Positions 7,085 to 16,206 of a DNA stretch of 39,150 bases are shown piece after piece. How positions within the stretch are numbered: the stretch's first letter is position 1; every line of letters starts with the position of its first letter. This DNA comes from Bacteroidaceae bacterium. Its GTDB lineage: Bacteria > Bacteroidota > Bacteroidia > Bacteroidales > Bacteroidaceae. The stretch lies in assembly GCA_017548075.1 (NCBI GenBank), contig JAFYNL010000060.1:1-39150 (forward strand), read 5' to 3'. A program made the translations under genes and the position numbers. Below the pieces are notes generated by a model. The model had not been told where the DNA came from, searched no databases, and saw nothing but the letters and a program-made list of their open reading frames with translations.

Positions 7085-9247
7085 ATGAAAACCCGCATAT
7101 TTATTTTCAAATCCCTCCTGCTTTTGGTAGTTTCGTTGGCGCTGATGTCGTTCAAGACTGCCGACGAGCAGGCTGCTGAGGCTCTGGCTCGCAGAGTGAT
7201 GGGCAGCAAAGCCAAAGCCGTAGTTTTCGAGCAGACTAACGAGACGACGGACTCCTACGAACTGCTCCAGAAGGGCAAGAAAGTTCTCATCCGAGGCAAC
7301 AACGCCAACTCGATGGCAGTCGGCCTGAATCGCTACATCCAGCAGTATTGCTTGGCGAATGTAAGCTGGTACGACTTCAACCCCGTGGAACTGCCGAAAA
7401 CGATGCCACAGGTTTCTGAGAAGGTCTCAGGCAAAGTGGAGATTCCCATCCGCTTCTTCCTCAACTACTGCACTTTCGGCTACACAATGCCTTGGTGGAA
7501 GTGGCCACAATGGGAGCGTTTCATCGACTGGATGGCGCTGAATGGTGTGAATATGCCGCTCGCCATCACCGGTCAGGAGGCCGTTTGGCAAAACGTTTGG
7601 CGCAAGTACGGCATGACCGACGAACAGATCCGCGCCTACTTCACAGGCCCTGCCCATCTGCCTTGGCAACGTATGATAAACATCGACCGTTGGCAGGGAC
7701 CATTGCCCCAGAGCTGGATTGACGGACAAGTGAAGTTGCAGAAGCAAATCCTGAAGCGAGAGCGTGAGCTGAACATGACGCCCGTTCTCCCAGCCTTTGC
7801 CGGCCATATTCCTGCCGATTTGGAGCAGACTGTTCCAGGCATCAGAACCTCGAAAGTAAACCGCTGGTGCAACTTCGACGAGAAGTATCGCTGTACATAT
7901 CTCAATCCCTCCGACCCTATCTTTGCCCGCATCCAAAAGGACTTCCTCGAGGAGCAGACCAAAATGTACGGCACCAACCATATCTATGGCGTCGACCTCT
8001 TCAACGAAGTCTCGCCTCCATCATGGGAGCCAGACTCACTCGCCAAGATATCTGCTGGCGTCTATGAATCGCTGGCAAATGTCGATCCAGAAGCCGTTTG
8101 GCTACAGATGGCCTGGCTCTTCATCAGCAACAAGAGAGCATGGACGCCAGAGCGCATCAAAGCCTACCTCACAGCCGTTCCGCAGGGCAAGATGATTATG
8201 CTCGACTACGAGTGCGACTACACCGAGATTTGGCGAATGACAGAGCACTTCTACGGCCACAAGTTCATTTGGTGCTACCTCGGCAACTTCGGCGGCATGA
8301 CGGAGATTGAGGGCGACTACAAACACAACGCCAAACTTCTTGCAGGCGCAAAGGCAGAGGGCGGCTCCGAATTCGTGGGCTTAGGCTCAACCCTCGAAGG
8401 CTTCGGCCTTAACGAGCCCGTCTATGAGCACCTTCTCACTCAGGCTTGGGACACAGGCATCGGCTTCGACCAGTATATCGACAACATTGCCGACCGCCAT
8501 CTTGGGCGCGTGGATGCTAACTACAGAGCCTTTTGGCACACGATGGTCGATAAGGTCTGCACCACTCACACCAGCACAGGCGCAGCCGGCATCATCAACG
8601 CTCACCCCAATTTGGAGGGCGAATGGAACTGGACAACAGAGCTTCGCAAGGGCTACGACATCAACAATCTGGACGAGGCGCTGGCTATCTTGGAGAAGGT
8701 GGAGGGCACTTCCAACTACCTCAAGTTCGACCTCGCCAACACCCGTCGTCAGTCCATTCGCAACAGGGCACTGGCCGTCAGGAAACGCTTTTCTGATGCC
8801 TATAAGGCAGGCGACAGAGCAGGAATGGTAGCCGCTTCCGAAGAGTTCTTGGGGATGTGCAACAAGATGGTTGCGGAGTTGAAGAAATGCAAGGAATTCT
8901 CGCTCGACGACTGGATTCGCGATGCCCGCGCTTGGGGTAAGACCAAGGCCGAGAAAGACTATTTCGAGATGAATGCCCGCACCATTATTACCGTTTGGGG
9001 CGACACCTATCATCTCGCCGACTATGCAAATCGCGATTGGGACGGACTGGTTGAGACCTTCTACAAAGTCCGTTGGAAGATGTTCTTCGATGCCGTTCTG
9101 GCAGCCTACGATGCAGGCGAGCCGTTCGTCAACCTTAGAGGTCCTCGCGTCCCAAACGGCAAGACGAAAGAGGAGTGCGAACGTGCCCTGAAGCTCGATG
9201 CCGAAATCTGGGACTTCGAAAACAAATGGGCACACATTAAAAAATGA
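7085..9247 (+). CDS. Exported GH89 alpha-N-acetylglucosaminidase (NAGLU family)
   Basis: The 720-residue protein has an N-terminal signal peptide (KSLLLLVVSLALMSF). A small N-terminal alpha/beta domain (about 25-120) is followed by the GH89 barrel with MPWWKWPQWERFIDWMALNG, MPLAITGQEAVWQNVW and WQGPLPQSWIDGQ, then a C-terminal helical domain (about 480-720). The expected acid/base and nucleophile glutamates are E308 (VDLFNEVSPPSWEP) and E438 (GSTLEGFGLNEPVYEHL), by comparison with human NAGLU and clostridial GH89. The family removes terminal alpha-linked GlcNAc from heparan-sulfate fragments or from GlcNAc-alpha-1,4-Gal-capped gastric mucin. Length and motifs are complete. Only a weak promoter resemblance (TAATTTCG at 7053-7060) lies upstream. 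The next gene follows after 21 bases. Confidence 0.93.
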   Translation: MKTRIFIFKSLLLLVVSLALMSFKTADEQAAEALARRVMGSKAKAVVFEQTNETTDSYELLQKGKKVLIRGNNANSMAVGLNRYIQQYCLANVSWYDFNPVELPKTMPQVSEKVSGKVEIPIRFFLNYCTFGYTMPWWKWPQWERFIDWMALNGVNMPLAITGQEAVWQNVWRKYGMTDEQIRAYFTGPAHLPWQRMINIDRWQGPLPQSWIDGQVKLQKQILKRERELNMTPVLPAFAGHIPADLEQTVPGIRTSKVNRWCNFDEKYRCTYLNPSDPIFARIQKDFLEEQTKMYGTNHIYGVDLFNEVSPPSWEPDSLAKISAGVYESLANVDPEAVWLQMAWLFISNKRAWTPERIKAYLTAVPQGKMIMLDYECDYTEIWRMTEHFYGHKFIWCYLGNFGGMTEIEGDYKHNAKLLAGAKAEGGSEFVGLGSTLEGFGLNEPVYEHLLTQAWDTGIGFDQYIDNIADRHLGRVDANYRAFWHTMVDKVCTTHTSTGAAGIINAHPNLEGEWNWTTELRKGYDINNLDEALAILEKVEGTSNYLKFDLANTRRQSIRNRALAVRKRFSDAYKAGDRAGMVAASEEFLGMCNKMVAELKKCKEFSLDDWIRDARAWGKTKAEKDYFEMNARTIITVWGDTYHLADYANRDWDGLVETFYKVRWKMFFDAVLAAYDAGEPFVNLRGPRVPNGKTKEECERALKLDAEIWDFENKWAHIKK

Positions 9248-9268
9248 TTTACTTTATATAAAACACAG

Positions 9269-10528
9269 ATGCGTACACTTTCGAAACACCTGTTACTACT
9301 CATTCTCGCAATCGCTCCAGCTTTCATTCAGGCACAACAACTGAAACATGTAAATCCGGAGAGGGTGGGGATGGACTCAAAGCGACTGCTCAAAGCCGAC
9401 TCGATTATCGAAGACGCCATCAGGCAGGGCGACATCCCGGGAGCCGTTCTGGCAGTCGTGCGGCACGATAAGATTGCCTACCTGAAAGCCTACGGCAACC
9501 GCCAGGTGTGGCCCGAGGTGCGTCCCATGACCACTGGCACCATCTTCGATATGGCCTCGTGCAGCAAGGCTATGTCCACCGCCATCTCCGCACTCATCCT
9601 TTGCGAAGAGGGGAAGTTCCGGATGCTCGATGCCGTGAGCCGCTACGTGCCTGGTTTCGAGAACTGGAAAGACGAGTTGGGCGAGACGACCACCATTCGC
9701 ATCCATCACCTGATGACGCATACCTCGGGCTTGCCGGCCTATTATTCTCCCGACCCCAAAGCCACGCCAAATCCCGATGCTTGCATAGAGCACATCTCCC
9801 ACATGAAGCGAGGCTTCGAGCCAGGAAAAGGCTTCCGCTATAGCTGCCTGAACTTCATCACCTTGCAGCGTATCGTTGAAACTGTTAGTGGAATGTCGCT
9901 CCGTGACTTCTCGCGTCAGCATATCTTCGCTCCCTTGGGCATGAACCACACCGACTTCATTCCCTGTGCTCCCGATGCCGATGGTGTTTGGCACAACACC
10001 GACCAACCCTGCTGGGCAAAGCAGATGCCGAAGGGCGAGGACTGGCGCAGCATCGTGGCTCCAACCACGAAACAAGGAGCCGATAGCGTGCTTTGTGGAA
10101 TGGTGCACGACCCTCTGGCTCGCATCATGAACGGCGGAATCAGCGGCAACGCAGGGCTCTTCAGCTCGGCCGAGGACATCGCCATTCTTTGTGCTATGCT
10201 CCAGAACGATGGCACTTGGAACGGCAAGCGCATCATGAGCAAACAGACGGCTCGCTTACTGCGGACTGTTCCCCGCTTTGCAGAGGACTTCGGACGCACC
10301 TACGGCTGGGATTGCTATAGCGATTATGCCTCGTGCAACGGCGACCTGTTCTCCTCGCAAACCTACTGCCACACGGGCTTCACGGGCACCGGCATCGTCA
10401 TCGACCCTGAGTTGGACTGCAGCGTCATCCTGCTCACAAACTCTGTCCATCCCGACGAAGGCGGCTCCACTGTCCGCCTCCGTTCCATCGTCAGCAACGC
10501 CGTGGCTGCAAGCATTATAGACCGATAG
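9269..10528 (+). CDS. Exported serine hydrolase, beta-lactamase/penicillin-binding fold
   Basis: The 419-residue protein has a signal peptide (LLLLILAIAPAFIQA). The class C beta-lactamase/DD-peptidase/EstB fold shows the catalytic SxxK at S97-C-S-K100 in DMASCSKAMSTA, a YSC-LNF block at the place of the YxN motif, and HTGFTGTGIVID in place of the KTG box. The family includes carboxylesterases, D-aminopeptidases and transpeptidase-like enzymes; the exact substrate cannot be told. Genes of this kind often accompany glycosidases in Bacteroidetes saccharide-degradation clusters, and here it follows the GH89 gene by 21 bases, consistent with one transcript. Deacylation of a glycan or cell-wall substrate is a reasonable guess. 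Confidence 0.88.
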   Translation: MRTLSKHLLLLILAIAPAFIQAQQLKHVNPERVGMDSKRLLKADSIIEDAIRQGDIPGAVLAVVRHDKIAYLKAYGNRQVWPEVRPMTTGTIFDMASCSKAMSTAISALILCEEGKFRMLDAVSRYVPGFENWKDELGETTTIRIHHLMTHTSGLPAYYSPDPKATPNPDACIEHISHMKRGFEPGKGFRYSCLNFITLQRIVETVSGMSLRDFSRQHIFAPLGMNHTDFIPCAPDADGVWHNTDQPCWAKQMPKGEDWRSIVAPTTKQGADSVLCGMVHDPLARIMNGGISGNAGLFSSAEDIAILCAMLQNDGTWNGKRIMSKQTARLLRTVPRFAEDFGRTYGWDCYSDYASCNGDLFSSQTYCHTGFTGTGIVIDPELDCSVILLTNSVHPDEGGSTVRLRSIVSNAVAASIIDR

Positions 10529-10568
10529 GCTTAAAGTCGAAGTTAACACTCCGATTTAACTTGGTCAC

Positions 10569-10602
10569 AAAAAAGGGGAGCTGGATTTGTCCGGCTCCCC
10601 TT
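10569..10602 (-). terminator. Rho-independent terminator of the polysaccharide operon
   Basis: A perfect stem AAGGGGAGC (10573-10581) / GCTCCCCTT (10594-10602) with a partly paired inner part is followed, in the - direction, by a run of six T. It sits about 60 bases past the last operon gene and also marks the end of the convergent + strand hydrolase gene, for which the T tract is lacking. Confidence 0.8.
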
Positions 10603-10627
10603 GATATTGGGATGAAATTTGTTAGCG

Positions 10628-10655
10628 GAGTGTCTTATTCAGAGTGTCTTATTCA
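10628..10655. repeat. 14-bp tandem duplication at the operon end
   Basis: GAGTGTCTTATTCA occurs twice in direct succession (10628-10641, 10642-10655), just past the stop codon of the sugar transferase gene (- strand). It is probably a slippage product. Confidence 0.85.
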
Positions 10656-10660
10656 TATTA

Positions 10661-12058
10661 TTAGTATGCGTTCTCTTCTCCGTGTATGGCGTTGTAAATC
10701 GTCTTCCAAATGATGAAGATGTCAAGGGCAAAAGTCCAATGCTCGATGTACCAGATGTCTTTCTTGACGCGACCTTCCATTTGCCAAAGTTCTTGCGTCT
10801 CTCCGCGGAAACCTGATACCTGTGCATATCCTGTAATGCCGGGCTTTGCGAAGTGGCGCACCATATAACTCGAAATGAGCTGGCTGTATTGTTCGGTATG
10901 TTTGAGCATATGCGGACGAGGCCCTACGATACTCATGTCGCCCAGCCAAACGTTAATGAACTGCGGCAGCTCGTCGATACTGGTCTTTCGCATGAACTCT
11001 CCGATGCGTGTCTTGCGCGGATCATCCTTCGTGGCCTGAACGCTATCACTATCCACATTCACTCGCATAGAGCGGAACTTGTAGCAGTAGAACTCTTTAC
11101 CATTCAGACCTGAGCGTTTCTGCTTGAAGAGAATAGGTCCGGGCGAACTGAGTTTGATGAGCAGTCCAAAGATAATGTATATGAAAGGGAAGATGGTCAG
11201 CAGGAAGATTGTGGAAGCTATTAAGTCGAAAGCGCGTTTGATGATGCGATTGCCCAACATGGCAAGCGGCTCATTATGCAAGCAGAAGACAGGCGTGCCG
11301 TCCATCAATTCGAGTGCCATTGTGTGTCGCTGATAATTAAAGGCATCGGGAATGTGATTGTAGCGCACAATATTCTGAGCGCATGAATACATAATTTTGT
11401 TTATCAAATCGTTTTGTGAAGAGGGCAAAAGGCAAAAGACTTGATGCAACGAATGCTTTTCGATATAGGCAATAGCTTCTTCTGGTTTGCCGAGGTAGTT
11501 CTTTTCTGTCACATTCGTTCGAGGTTCATCGGCAAAATAACCCTTGACATTGAATCCTGTAGACGAATCGGATTCCATCGTCTTATAGAGTTCGCTGGTG
11601 ACATTGATATTACCAATGAATATGACGCTCATTGAGTTTCTGCCTCGTTTGCGATACCATTTAATGCATTGTCTCAGTCCCCAACGATAGAAGCACAGGA
11701 ATACAAAGATGAAGCCATAGAAGGGTAGCATGAAGTCCCAAGTCATCAAGGGCCAACGGAATACCCACATAACCATGAGGCTAAGTACGACGAAGAGAGA
11801 TGTGCTCAACAGAAAACTTCGGAGCAATTGGTCGCCTCGCACAAAGCGGTCATAGATGTGATGTTTGCTCTGTATATCGCAAAGTATATATACAAGCGAC
11901 ATAAGCAACATCAAGCGTTTGTAGTGCGGCGTGGTGATGTTGCCCATACTTTTATAGACATAGGACATCACAAGCAAGCCAGCGTTGAGCGCTACTAACT
12001 CGCCTGCAAGAATTATCCAGCGAATGCTGTTATCAGAAGTTTTATTATCTCTAACCAT
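10661..12058 (-). CDS. Polyprenyl-phosphate sugar-1-phosphate transferase (initiating enzyme, WbaP/WcaJ type)
   Basis: The 465-residue polytopic protein has four to five N-terminal membrane helices (about residues 10-120), a soluble nucleotide-binding-like middle domain (about 130-260) and a C-terminal bacterial sugar transferase domain (about 265-460). The last starts with a membrane re-entrant segment and carries KRSGLNGKEFYCYKFRSMRVN, TSIDELPQFINVWLGDMSIVGPRPH and the end block KPGITGYAQVSG. This family transfers a sugar phosphate from a UDP-sugar to undecaprenyl phosphate, starting the repeat unit. It is the last gene of the operon and its start overlaps the upstream stop by one base (TAATG at 12056-12060). 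The sugar is not predictable. Confidence 0.93.
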   Translation of the reverse strand: MVRDNKTSDNSIRWIILAGELVALNAGLLVMSYVYKSMGNITTPHYKRLMLLMSLVYILCDIQSKHHIYDRFVRGDQLLRSFLLSTSLFVVLSLMVMWVFRWPLMTWDFMLPFYGFIFVFLCFYRWGLRQCIKWYRKRGRNSMSVIFIGNINVTSELYKTMESDSSTGFNVKGYFADEPRTNVTEKNYLGKPEEAIAYIEKHSLHQVFCLLPSSQNDLINKIMYSCAQNIVRYNHIPDAFNYQRHTMALELMDGTPVFCLHNEPLAMLGNRIIKRAFDLIASTIFLLTIFPFIYIIFGLLIKLSSPGPILFKQKRSGLNGKEFYCYKFRSMRVNVDSDSVQATKDDPRKTRIGEFMRKTSIDELPQFINVWLGDMSIVGPRPHMLKHTEQYSQLISSYMVRHFAKPGITGYAQVSGFRGETQELWQMEGRVKKDIWYIEHWTFALDIFIIWKTIYNAIHGEENAY

Positions 12059-13137
12059 TATAAGTATCCATTAAAGAATCTCCAAATATATTGTGAAATG
12101 CGATAGTAAGGGTGCCAGAACACTTCTCGAGGATATTGACCAATGAGGTGCCAACTCCAGCGAGTTCCCCAAGTAAGTCGTTCCCATCTGCTCATCTCCG
12201 ACCAATTACCTACGCGGTCGTCTGCATGACCGAAATTGCCGGCTCGCATCACTTCGCTTAGCAGGAAACGCCCCCGTTTTTCATCGGGCTGAGTAAGCAT
12301 CTGCTCTTCAGGCATATAAAAGACTTCACCAAGCACCCACATCAAAGCCTTGCAGAAATCCATCAGTCCAAGTTCGCGAACGACTGGCAGTACTTTCGCC
12401 TTCAGTTCCTCGCCTTTCGAAGTTGTCAAGATTTGGCTCAGATAGTAGTAATCCATCAATTGCCTGAGTCCGATGCCCTCGTAGAAGAGATGGCGGTAGA
12501 TGTGGCTCAGTTGGAAAACCAGATTCATCTCGTCGTTGGGGATGTTTATCGTCCCCTCATCGGGCAACTCCACTTGCTTCGAGCTTTTGAGTTGCTCACG
12601 GAAGTATCGCTGCATTTTGCGGTTCTTGAAGGGGTCGTAGAGGAAACTTGGCAAGAAATGAATCTCAATAGGTGTGTCCTTGCGAACAGGGAACTCCATC
12701 TCGATGCGAGTCACTTCCAGTTTGGGGAAATGGCTTCGAACATAATTGGCAATCTTTCGGCGGTCACCATCAAGCCAAATGTCAATGTCGCCAGGGACGC
12801 GAAGCATCGGGTCGGGATAGAGTAGGGCATTGCCTTGTCCCTTGAGAATTACATTCCGATAGCCCAACTTCTCCCAGCGCTGACTCACCCATATTGTATC
12901 GTGATTGAGACGTTTGTTGTCGCAAATAATCTTCTGTACCGACGCATGCCAGTTGATGAGCATCTGTCGTGGTGGCTTCTGTTCGGCAGAAAGACGACAT
13001 AATCCGTCGTACAATACTCCCAAAAGCGTTTGGTTTTTTGCCGTCTCATACAACTCTTGCCATTCCTCATTGGACGGCGTATGGCTGAGTGTCTCCTGTC
13101 GGCCTAAAGCTATGCGTATAAGTTCAAAGAAGAGCAT
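12058..13137 (-). CDS. Nucleotidyltransferase family protein (NTP_transf_5-like)
   Basis: The 359-residue protein belongs to the nucleotidyltransferase family common in Bacteroidetes polysaccharide loci. The polymerase-beta-type metal site is seen in VPGDIDIWLDGDRRKIA, preceded by ILKGQGNALLYPDP, and followed by IEIHFLPSFLYDPF and a helical C-terminus. What is transferred in this family is not established; it may modify a polysaccharide precursor or an acceptor. It has no signal peptide. The gene is translationally coupled to the initiating transferase downstream (shared base at the stop/start) and follows the GT26 gene by 12 bases. Confidence 0.8.
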   Translation of the reverse strand: MLFFELIRIALGRQETLSHTPSNEEWQELYETAKNQTLLGVLYDGLCRLSAEQKPPRQMLINWHASVQKIICDNKRLNHDTIWVSQRWEKLGYRNVILKGQGNALLYPDPMLRVPGDIDIWLDGDRRKIANYVRSHFPKLEVTRIEMEFPVRKDTPIEIHFLPSFLYDPFKNRKMQRYFREQLKSSKQVELPDEGTINIPNDEMNLVFQLSHIYRHLFYEGIGLRQLMDYYYLSQILTTSKGEELKAKVLPVVRELGLMDFCKALMWVLGEVFYMPEEQMLTQPDEKRGRFLLSEVMRAGNFGHADDRVGNWSEMSRWERLTWGTRWSWHLIGQYPREVFWHPYYRISQYIWRFFNGYL

Positions 13138-13149
13138 CTTATATAAATG

Positions 13150-13878
13150 TCATTTCCTTTCTTTGTAAATGTAATAAAGGAACTTTGCGTTGCCAATAAT
13201 GTAGCGTCGCCACATACGTCTTGGCTCCATAAGTAAGCGATAGAGCCACTCCAATGAATGCTTTTGCCACCAAAGAGGAGCACGCTTCACAGTCCCAGCA
13301 TAAAAGTCAAATACTGCTCCGATGCATCCGCAATGGCAATGAATATCGAGTTTGTCCCAATGTTTATAGGTCCACTTCTCTTGCTTGGGAGCCGTCATTC
13401 CAATCCATAAAAGGTCTGGATTCGCATCGTTGATAGCCTTTATCATTGCTTGATTATCCTCGTCCGAGAACTCCGACTTATAAGGCGGGGAGTAGGTCAC
13501 GACCTCCAGATTGGGGAAATCAATGGCAGCTCGTTCGCGGATCAGGGAAAGCACTTTCTCGCTCGAACCAAGGAACATCACTTTCGACTTCGTGGTTTTA
13601 CGATTAAGGGCTTGCATCTCGAACATAAACAAGTCCCAACCCGCAATGCGCTCCTTTGGCTGACTTTTAGTCTTTAACCACCTGCAAGCTTTGACAATTC
13701 CTGCTCCATCAGGCATAAGATAATCGCATCTGTTTAATGCTTCTGCAAAGAATGCATCTTTTTGTGCAACCACATACGAATAGGCGTAGATGGTATTGAT
13801 AAGTGTTTTGCCGTTGGGTATGCATGTCAGTTCCTCGGGCGAACAGACGATGCATAGAGTCTTTAATCTAAATGACAT
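13150..13878 (-). CDS. WecG/TagA/CpsF-family glycosyltransferase (GT26)
   Basis: The 242-residue protein has full GT26 features: NTIYAYSYVVAQKDAFF, the LMPDGAGIVKACRWL block, MFLGSSEKV, NPDLLWIGMTAPKQEKW and the C-terminal APLWWQKHSLEWLYRLLMEPRRMWRR. GT26 enzymes add a sugar (ManNAcA, ManNAc or glucose in known cases) to a polyprenyl-diphosphate sugar at the membrane face, usually the second sugar of the repeat. It overlaps the upstream GT4 gene by 16 bases. Base composition is like the chromosomal flanks rather than the AT-rich centre. Confidence 0.92.
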   Translation of the reverse strand: MSFRLKTLCIVCSPEELTCIPNGKTLINTIYAYSYVVAQKDAFFAEALNRCDYLMPDGAGIVKACRWLKTKSQPKERIAGWDLFMFEMQALNRKTTKSKVMFLGSSEKVLSLIRERAAIDFPNLEVVTYSPPYKSEFSDEDNQAMIKAINDANPDLLWIGMTAPKQEKWTYKHWDKLDIHCHCGCIGAVFDFYAGTVKRAPLWWQKHSLEWLYRLLMEPRRMWRRYIIGNAKFLYYIYKERK

Positions 13879-14984
13879 TGGGCTACAGCTTTATTATAGA
13901 CCTCACTTGTCTGCTTGGCTATTACATCCCAGTCATAGAGATGCATATCGTAGTGTTCATTATGTTCTTGAGAACACATTTCCTCCAACCTATCGGCAAG
14001 TTTTTCTATGTCTCCGCAGGGGAAATAGTGGCTTCTGTCAAGTCCGATTTCCAGATTTGCAGGAATGTCGCTTGCAACGACTGGAATATTGTACGACATT
14101 GCTTCGAGCAAAGCAATTGGCAAACCTTCGTGGCTACTTGGCAAACAATAGCAAGTTGCATGAGTCAGGAGAGAATGAAGTTTCTTGTCCTTAATGAATC
14201 CTGTCAGAATAACGTCATTCTCTTTTGCTTTCTTTTTGAGAGACAATGAATAATCGTCTTCAAAGTCTGTATCGCCAGCCAACACAAGTTTTATGTCTTC
14301 AGAGATGCGATTTGCCTTTTTGAGTATCGAGAAAGCATCAACAAGATGATGCAGGTTCTTCTCTGGCACAAAACGACACATACCCAGAATATATTTGCCT
14401 TCCTCAATACTGAGTTCACTAAAATATTCCGGATATGAGCATATCTCAGGTTGTGTTACGCCATTGTAGATAAGAGTAACATTTTTAGCTCGGCCACATC
14501 TTTCGGCTATCAGCGTTTTGATGACATTAGATATGACAATTACATGATTGGCAAACCTGCAACCGAGAATTTCTCCCAACTTCAACATTGCCTTTGCGAC
14601 CTTTCCCCATTTATCACGATTGTAGTCAGGACCGTGATGTGTCATTACCACTCTTAATCCAAGTAATCGAGCGTATGGCGCCAATAGGTTTGGGCCAATG
14701 GTATGGATGTGAATGAGGTCTGCTCCGAGTGATTTTGCTTTGTTAATCGCTCTGAATGTATGTATGATGGCTTCGAACTTCTTGGATTTAGGAGCATCAA
14801 TGTCAATAATCTGCACTCCATTCCATTCTGTCAGGGGATTGTCTTCTCGGATATATCTCCTTCGTCTAATGACGGTAATGTCATATCCTAATTTGACCAA
14901 TCGGGGTAACAGTTCCTCGCAATGAGTTTCCACACCTCCCATAATGTTTGGTATGCCACGTGTTCCCGTTACTACGACTCTCAT
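13863..14984 (-). CDS. Glycosyltransferase family 4
   Basis: The 373-residue GT-B enzyme starts with the donor-fold glycine loop VTGTRGIPNIMGGVETHCEELLPRL. A central HHGPDYNRDKWG block follows, then the C-terminal nucleotide-sugar half with YILGMCRFVPEKNLHHLVDAF and the E-x7-E-type motif SSHEGLPIALLEAMSYNIPVVAS. This form is frequent in Bacteroidetes capsule loci. Donor and linkage cannot be read from sequence. It overlaps the GT26 gene by 16 bases and starts one base after the radical SAM gene stop. Confidence 0.92.
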   Translation of the reverse strand: MRVVVTGTRGIPNIMGGVETHCEELLPRLVKLGYDITVIRRRRYIREDNPLTEWNGVQIIDIDAPKSKKFEAIIHTFRAINKAKSLGADLIHIHTIGPNLLAPYARLLGLRVVMTHHGPDYNRDKWGKVAKAMLKLGEILGCRFANHVIVISNVIKTLIAERCGRAKNVTLIYNGVTQPEICSYPEYFSELSIEEGKYILGMCRFVPEKNLHHLVDAFSILKKANRISEDIKLVLAGDTDFEDDYSLSLKKKAKENDVILTGFIKDKKLHSLLTHATCYCLPSSHEGLPIALLEAMSYNIPVVASDIPANLEIGLDRSHYFPCGDIEKLADRLEEMCSQEHNEHYDMHLYDWDVIAKQTSEVYNKAVAQCHLD

Positions 14985-14985
14985 G

Positions 14986-16197
14986 CTAATTGATGTCTAT
15001 ATGCCTATCTGTTTCTGCTTTTGTGGCTTCATAGCCTTGACCTTCCACATCGGCATTTACGATGTCTTCTCCTCGCTTGCCCTTCAGAGCCTCCTTAGAA
15101 TCTTCAGACAATCCATTATTGATAAGGGCATCCATATCGTAAGTGGAGCATTTGTCAAGTTCCTTTTTACTTACCTTGCCATCACGGTATTTGCAGCAAA
15201 TCTCATGCTCGTACATAGAGTACTTAATGCCAATAAGACTCTTTGCCTTATGAGAGATAACCCACGGAATCACTCGCCATATGTACTTGTGCATAGCAGG
15301 CGAAACAGAACCAATCATCCAACAGTTACGGTCACAGCAACGTACTTTTTTGCGAACTATCTCAGCTTCAGGTGAGTTCCAAAGTTCTTTCCACGTTTGT
15401 TGATTCAAGTTTCCCATTACTTCCTTATCTTTCGTACCATTGCATGGCATTACATCGCCGTAAGGGTCAATGAAGAATGTGTCGAAACTCATGTCACAGG
15501 GTAGAAGACGGTTTTGCCCATATATATAGTTAATGAGGCCATGGTTGAAGTAGGCACGGAACCATTTCTTTGGAGAGTTTGACTCAAGTAATCTGTTGAC
15601 CAAATCTTCAAAGTATTTTGCGACCATAGGGCGGTCTTTGATGATGTTCTTTGCTTCAACAAAATAGAAGGAATTGTGCAGTGATGCTGTTGCGAACTCC
15701 ATACCCATCTCGTTTGATATTTCATACAGAGGAACCAAATCAGGCGCATTCTTATCCTGTACGGTCATTCCGAAGCCAACATCTTTCATGCCCATTTCGC
15801 GCAATTTTTTCAATGTTGTATAACCACGTTGGTAACCATCATTTAAACCTCGGATTTCATTGTTGTTTTTTTCTAGTCCTTCGATTGAGATACGGATTCC
15901 AATCTGCGGAAATTCTTTACACAAATCAATTATTCGATCTGTGAAGAATCCATTCGTTGAGATCACAATGCGGTCAGATTTCTTATATAGCTCACGAACA
16001 ATCTCTTTTAGATCTGTGCGAATAAATGGTTCTCCACCGGTAATGTTGGTGAAATACATTCGTGGCAATTTCTTAATTGTCTCAATTGAAATCTCTTCCT
16101 CTGGTTTAGAGGGGGCCTTGTATCTGTTACACATCGAGCACCGAGCATTGCAGCGATAAGTCACGATGACCGTACCATTTAATTTTTTATCAGCCAT
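14986..16197 (-). CDS. Radical SAM/SPASM protein of the polysaccharide operon
   Basis: The 403-residue protein has the radical SAM cluster motif C16xxxC20xxC23 (YRCNARCSMC), the GGEP SAM-binding motif (ITGGEPFIRTD) and a SPASM-like cysteine region with LLPCDMSFDTFFIDPYGD, MPCNG and CCDRNC near residues 230-300, expected to bind auxiliary 4Fe-4S clusters. The last ~80 residues are charged and not recognised. SPASM enzymes modify peptides and small molecules by radical chemistry; some relatives in sugar loci act as dehydrogenases, epimerases or methyl/alkyl transferases. It sits among glycosyltransferases with one-base and nine-base spacing, so it is part of the operon and its substrate is probably a sugar intermediate or an amino-acyl substituent. 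Confidence 0.88.
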   Translation of the reverse strand: MADKKLNGTVIVTYRCNARCSMCNRYKAPSKPEEEISIETIKKLPRMYFTNITGGEPFIRTDLKEIVRELYKKSDRIVISTNGFFTDRIIDLCKEFPQIGIRISIEGLEKNNNEIRGLNDGYQRGYTTLKKLREMGMKDVGFGMTVQDKNAPDLVPLYEISNEMGMEFATASLHNSFYFVEAKNIIKDRPMVAKYFEDLVNRLLESNSPKKWFRAYFNHGLINYIYGQNRLLPCDMSFDTFFIDPYGDVMPCNGTKDKEVMGNLNQQTWKELWNSPEAEIVRKKVRCCDRNCWMIGSVSPAMHKYIWRVIPWVISHKAKSLIGIKYSMYEHEICCKYRDGKVSKKELDKCSTYDMDALINNGLSEDSKEALKGKRGEDIVNADVEGQGYEATKAETDRHIDIN

Positions 16198-16206
16198 ATG
16201 ATTTGT

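Noticed and set aside
8387-9235. Long - strand open frame opposite the GH89 gene
   Set aside because: The + strand encodes a complete, recognisable GH89 protein; the opposite frame lacks any domain and is a by-product of high-GC codon positions.
9377-10108. Long - strand open frame opposite the serine hydrolase
   Set aside because: Same reason: a shadow of a well-supported + strand gene, with no motif or promoter.
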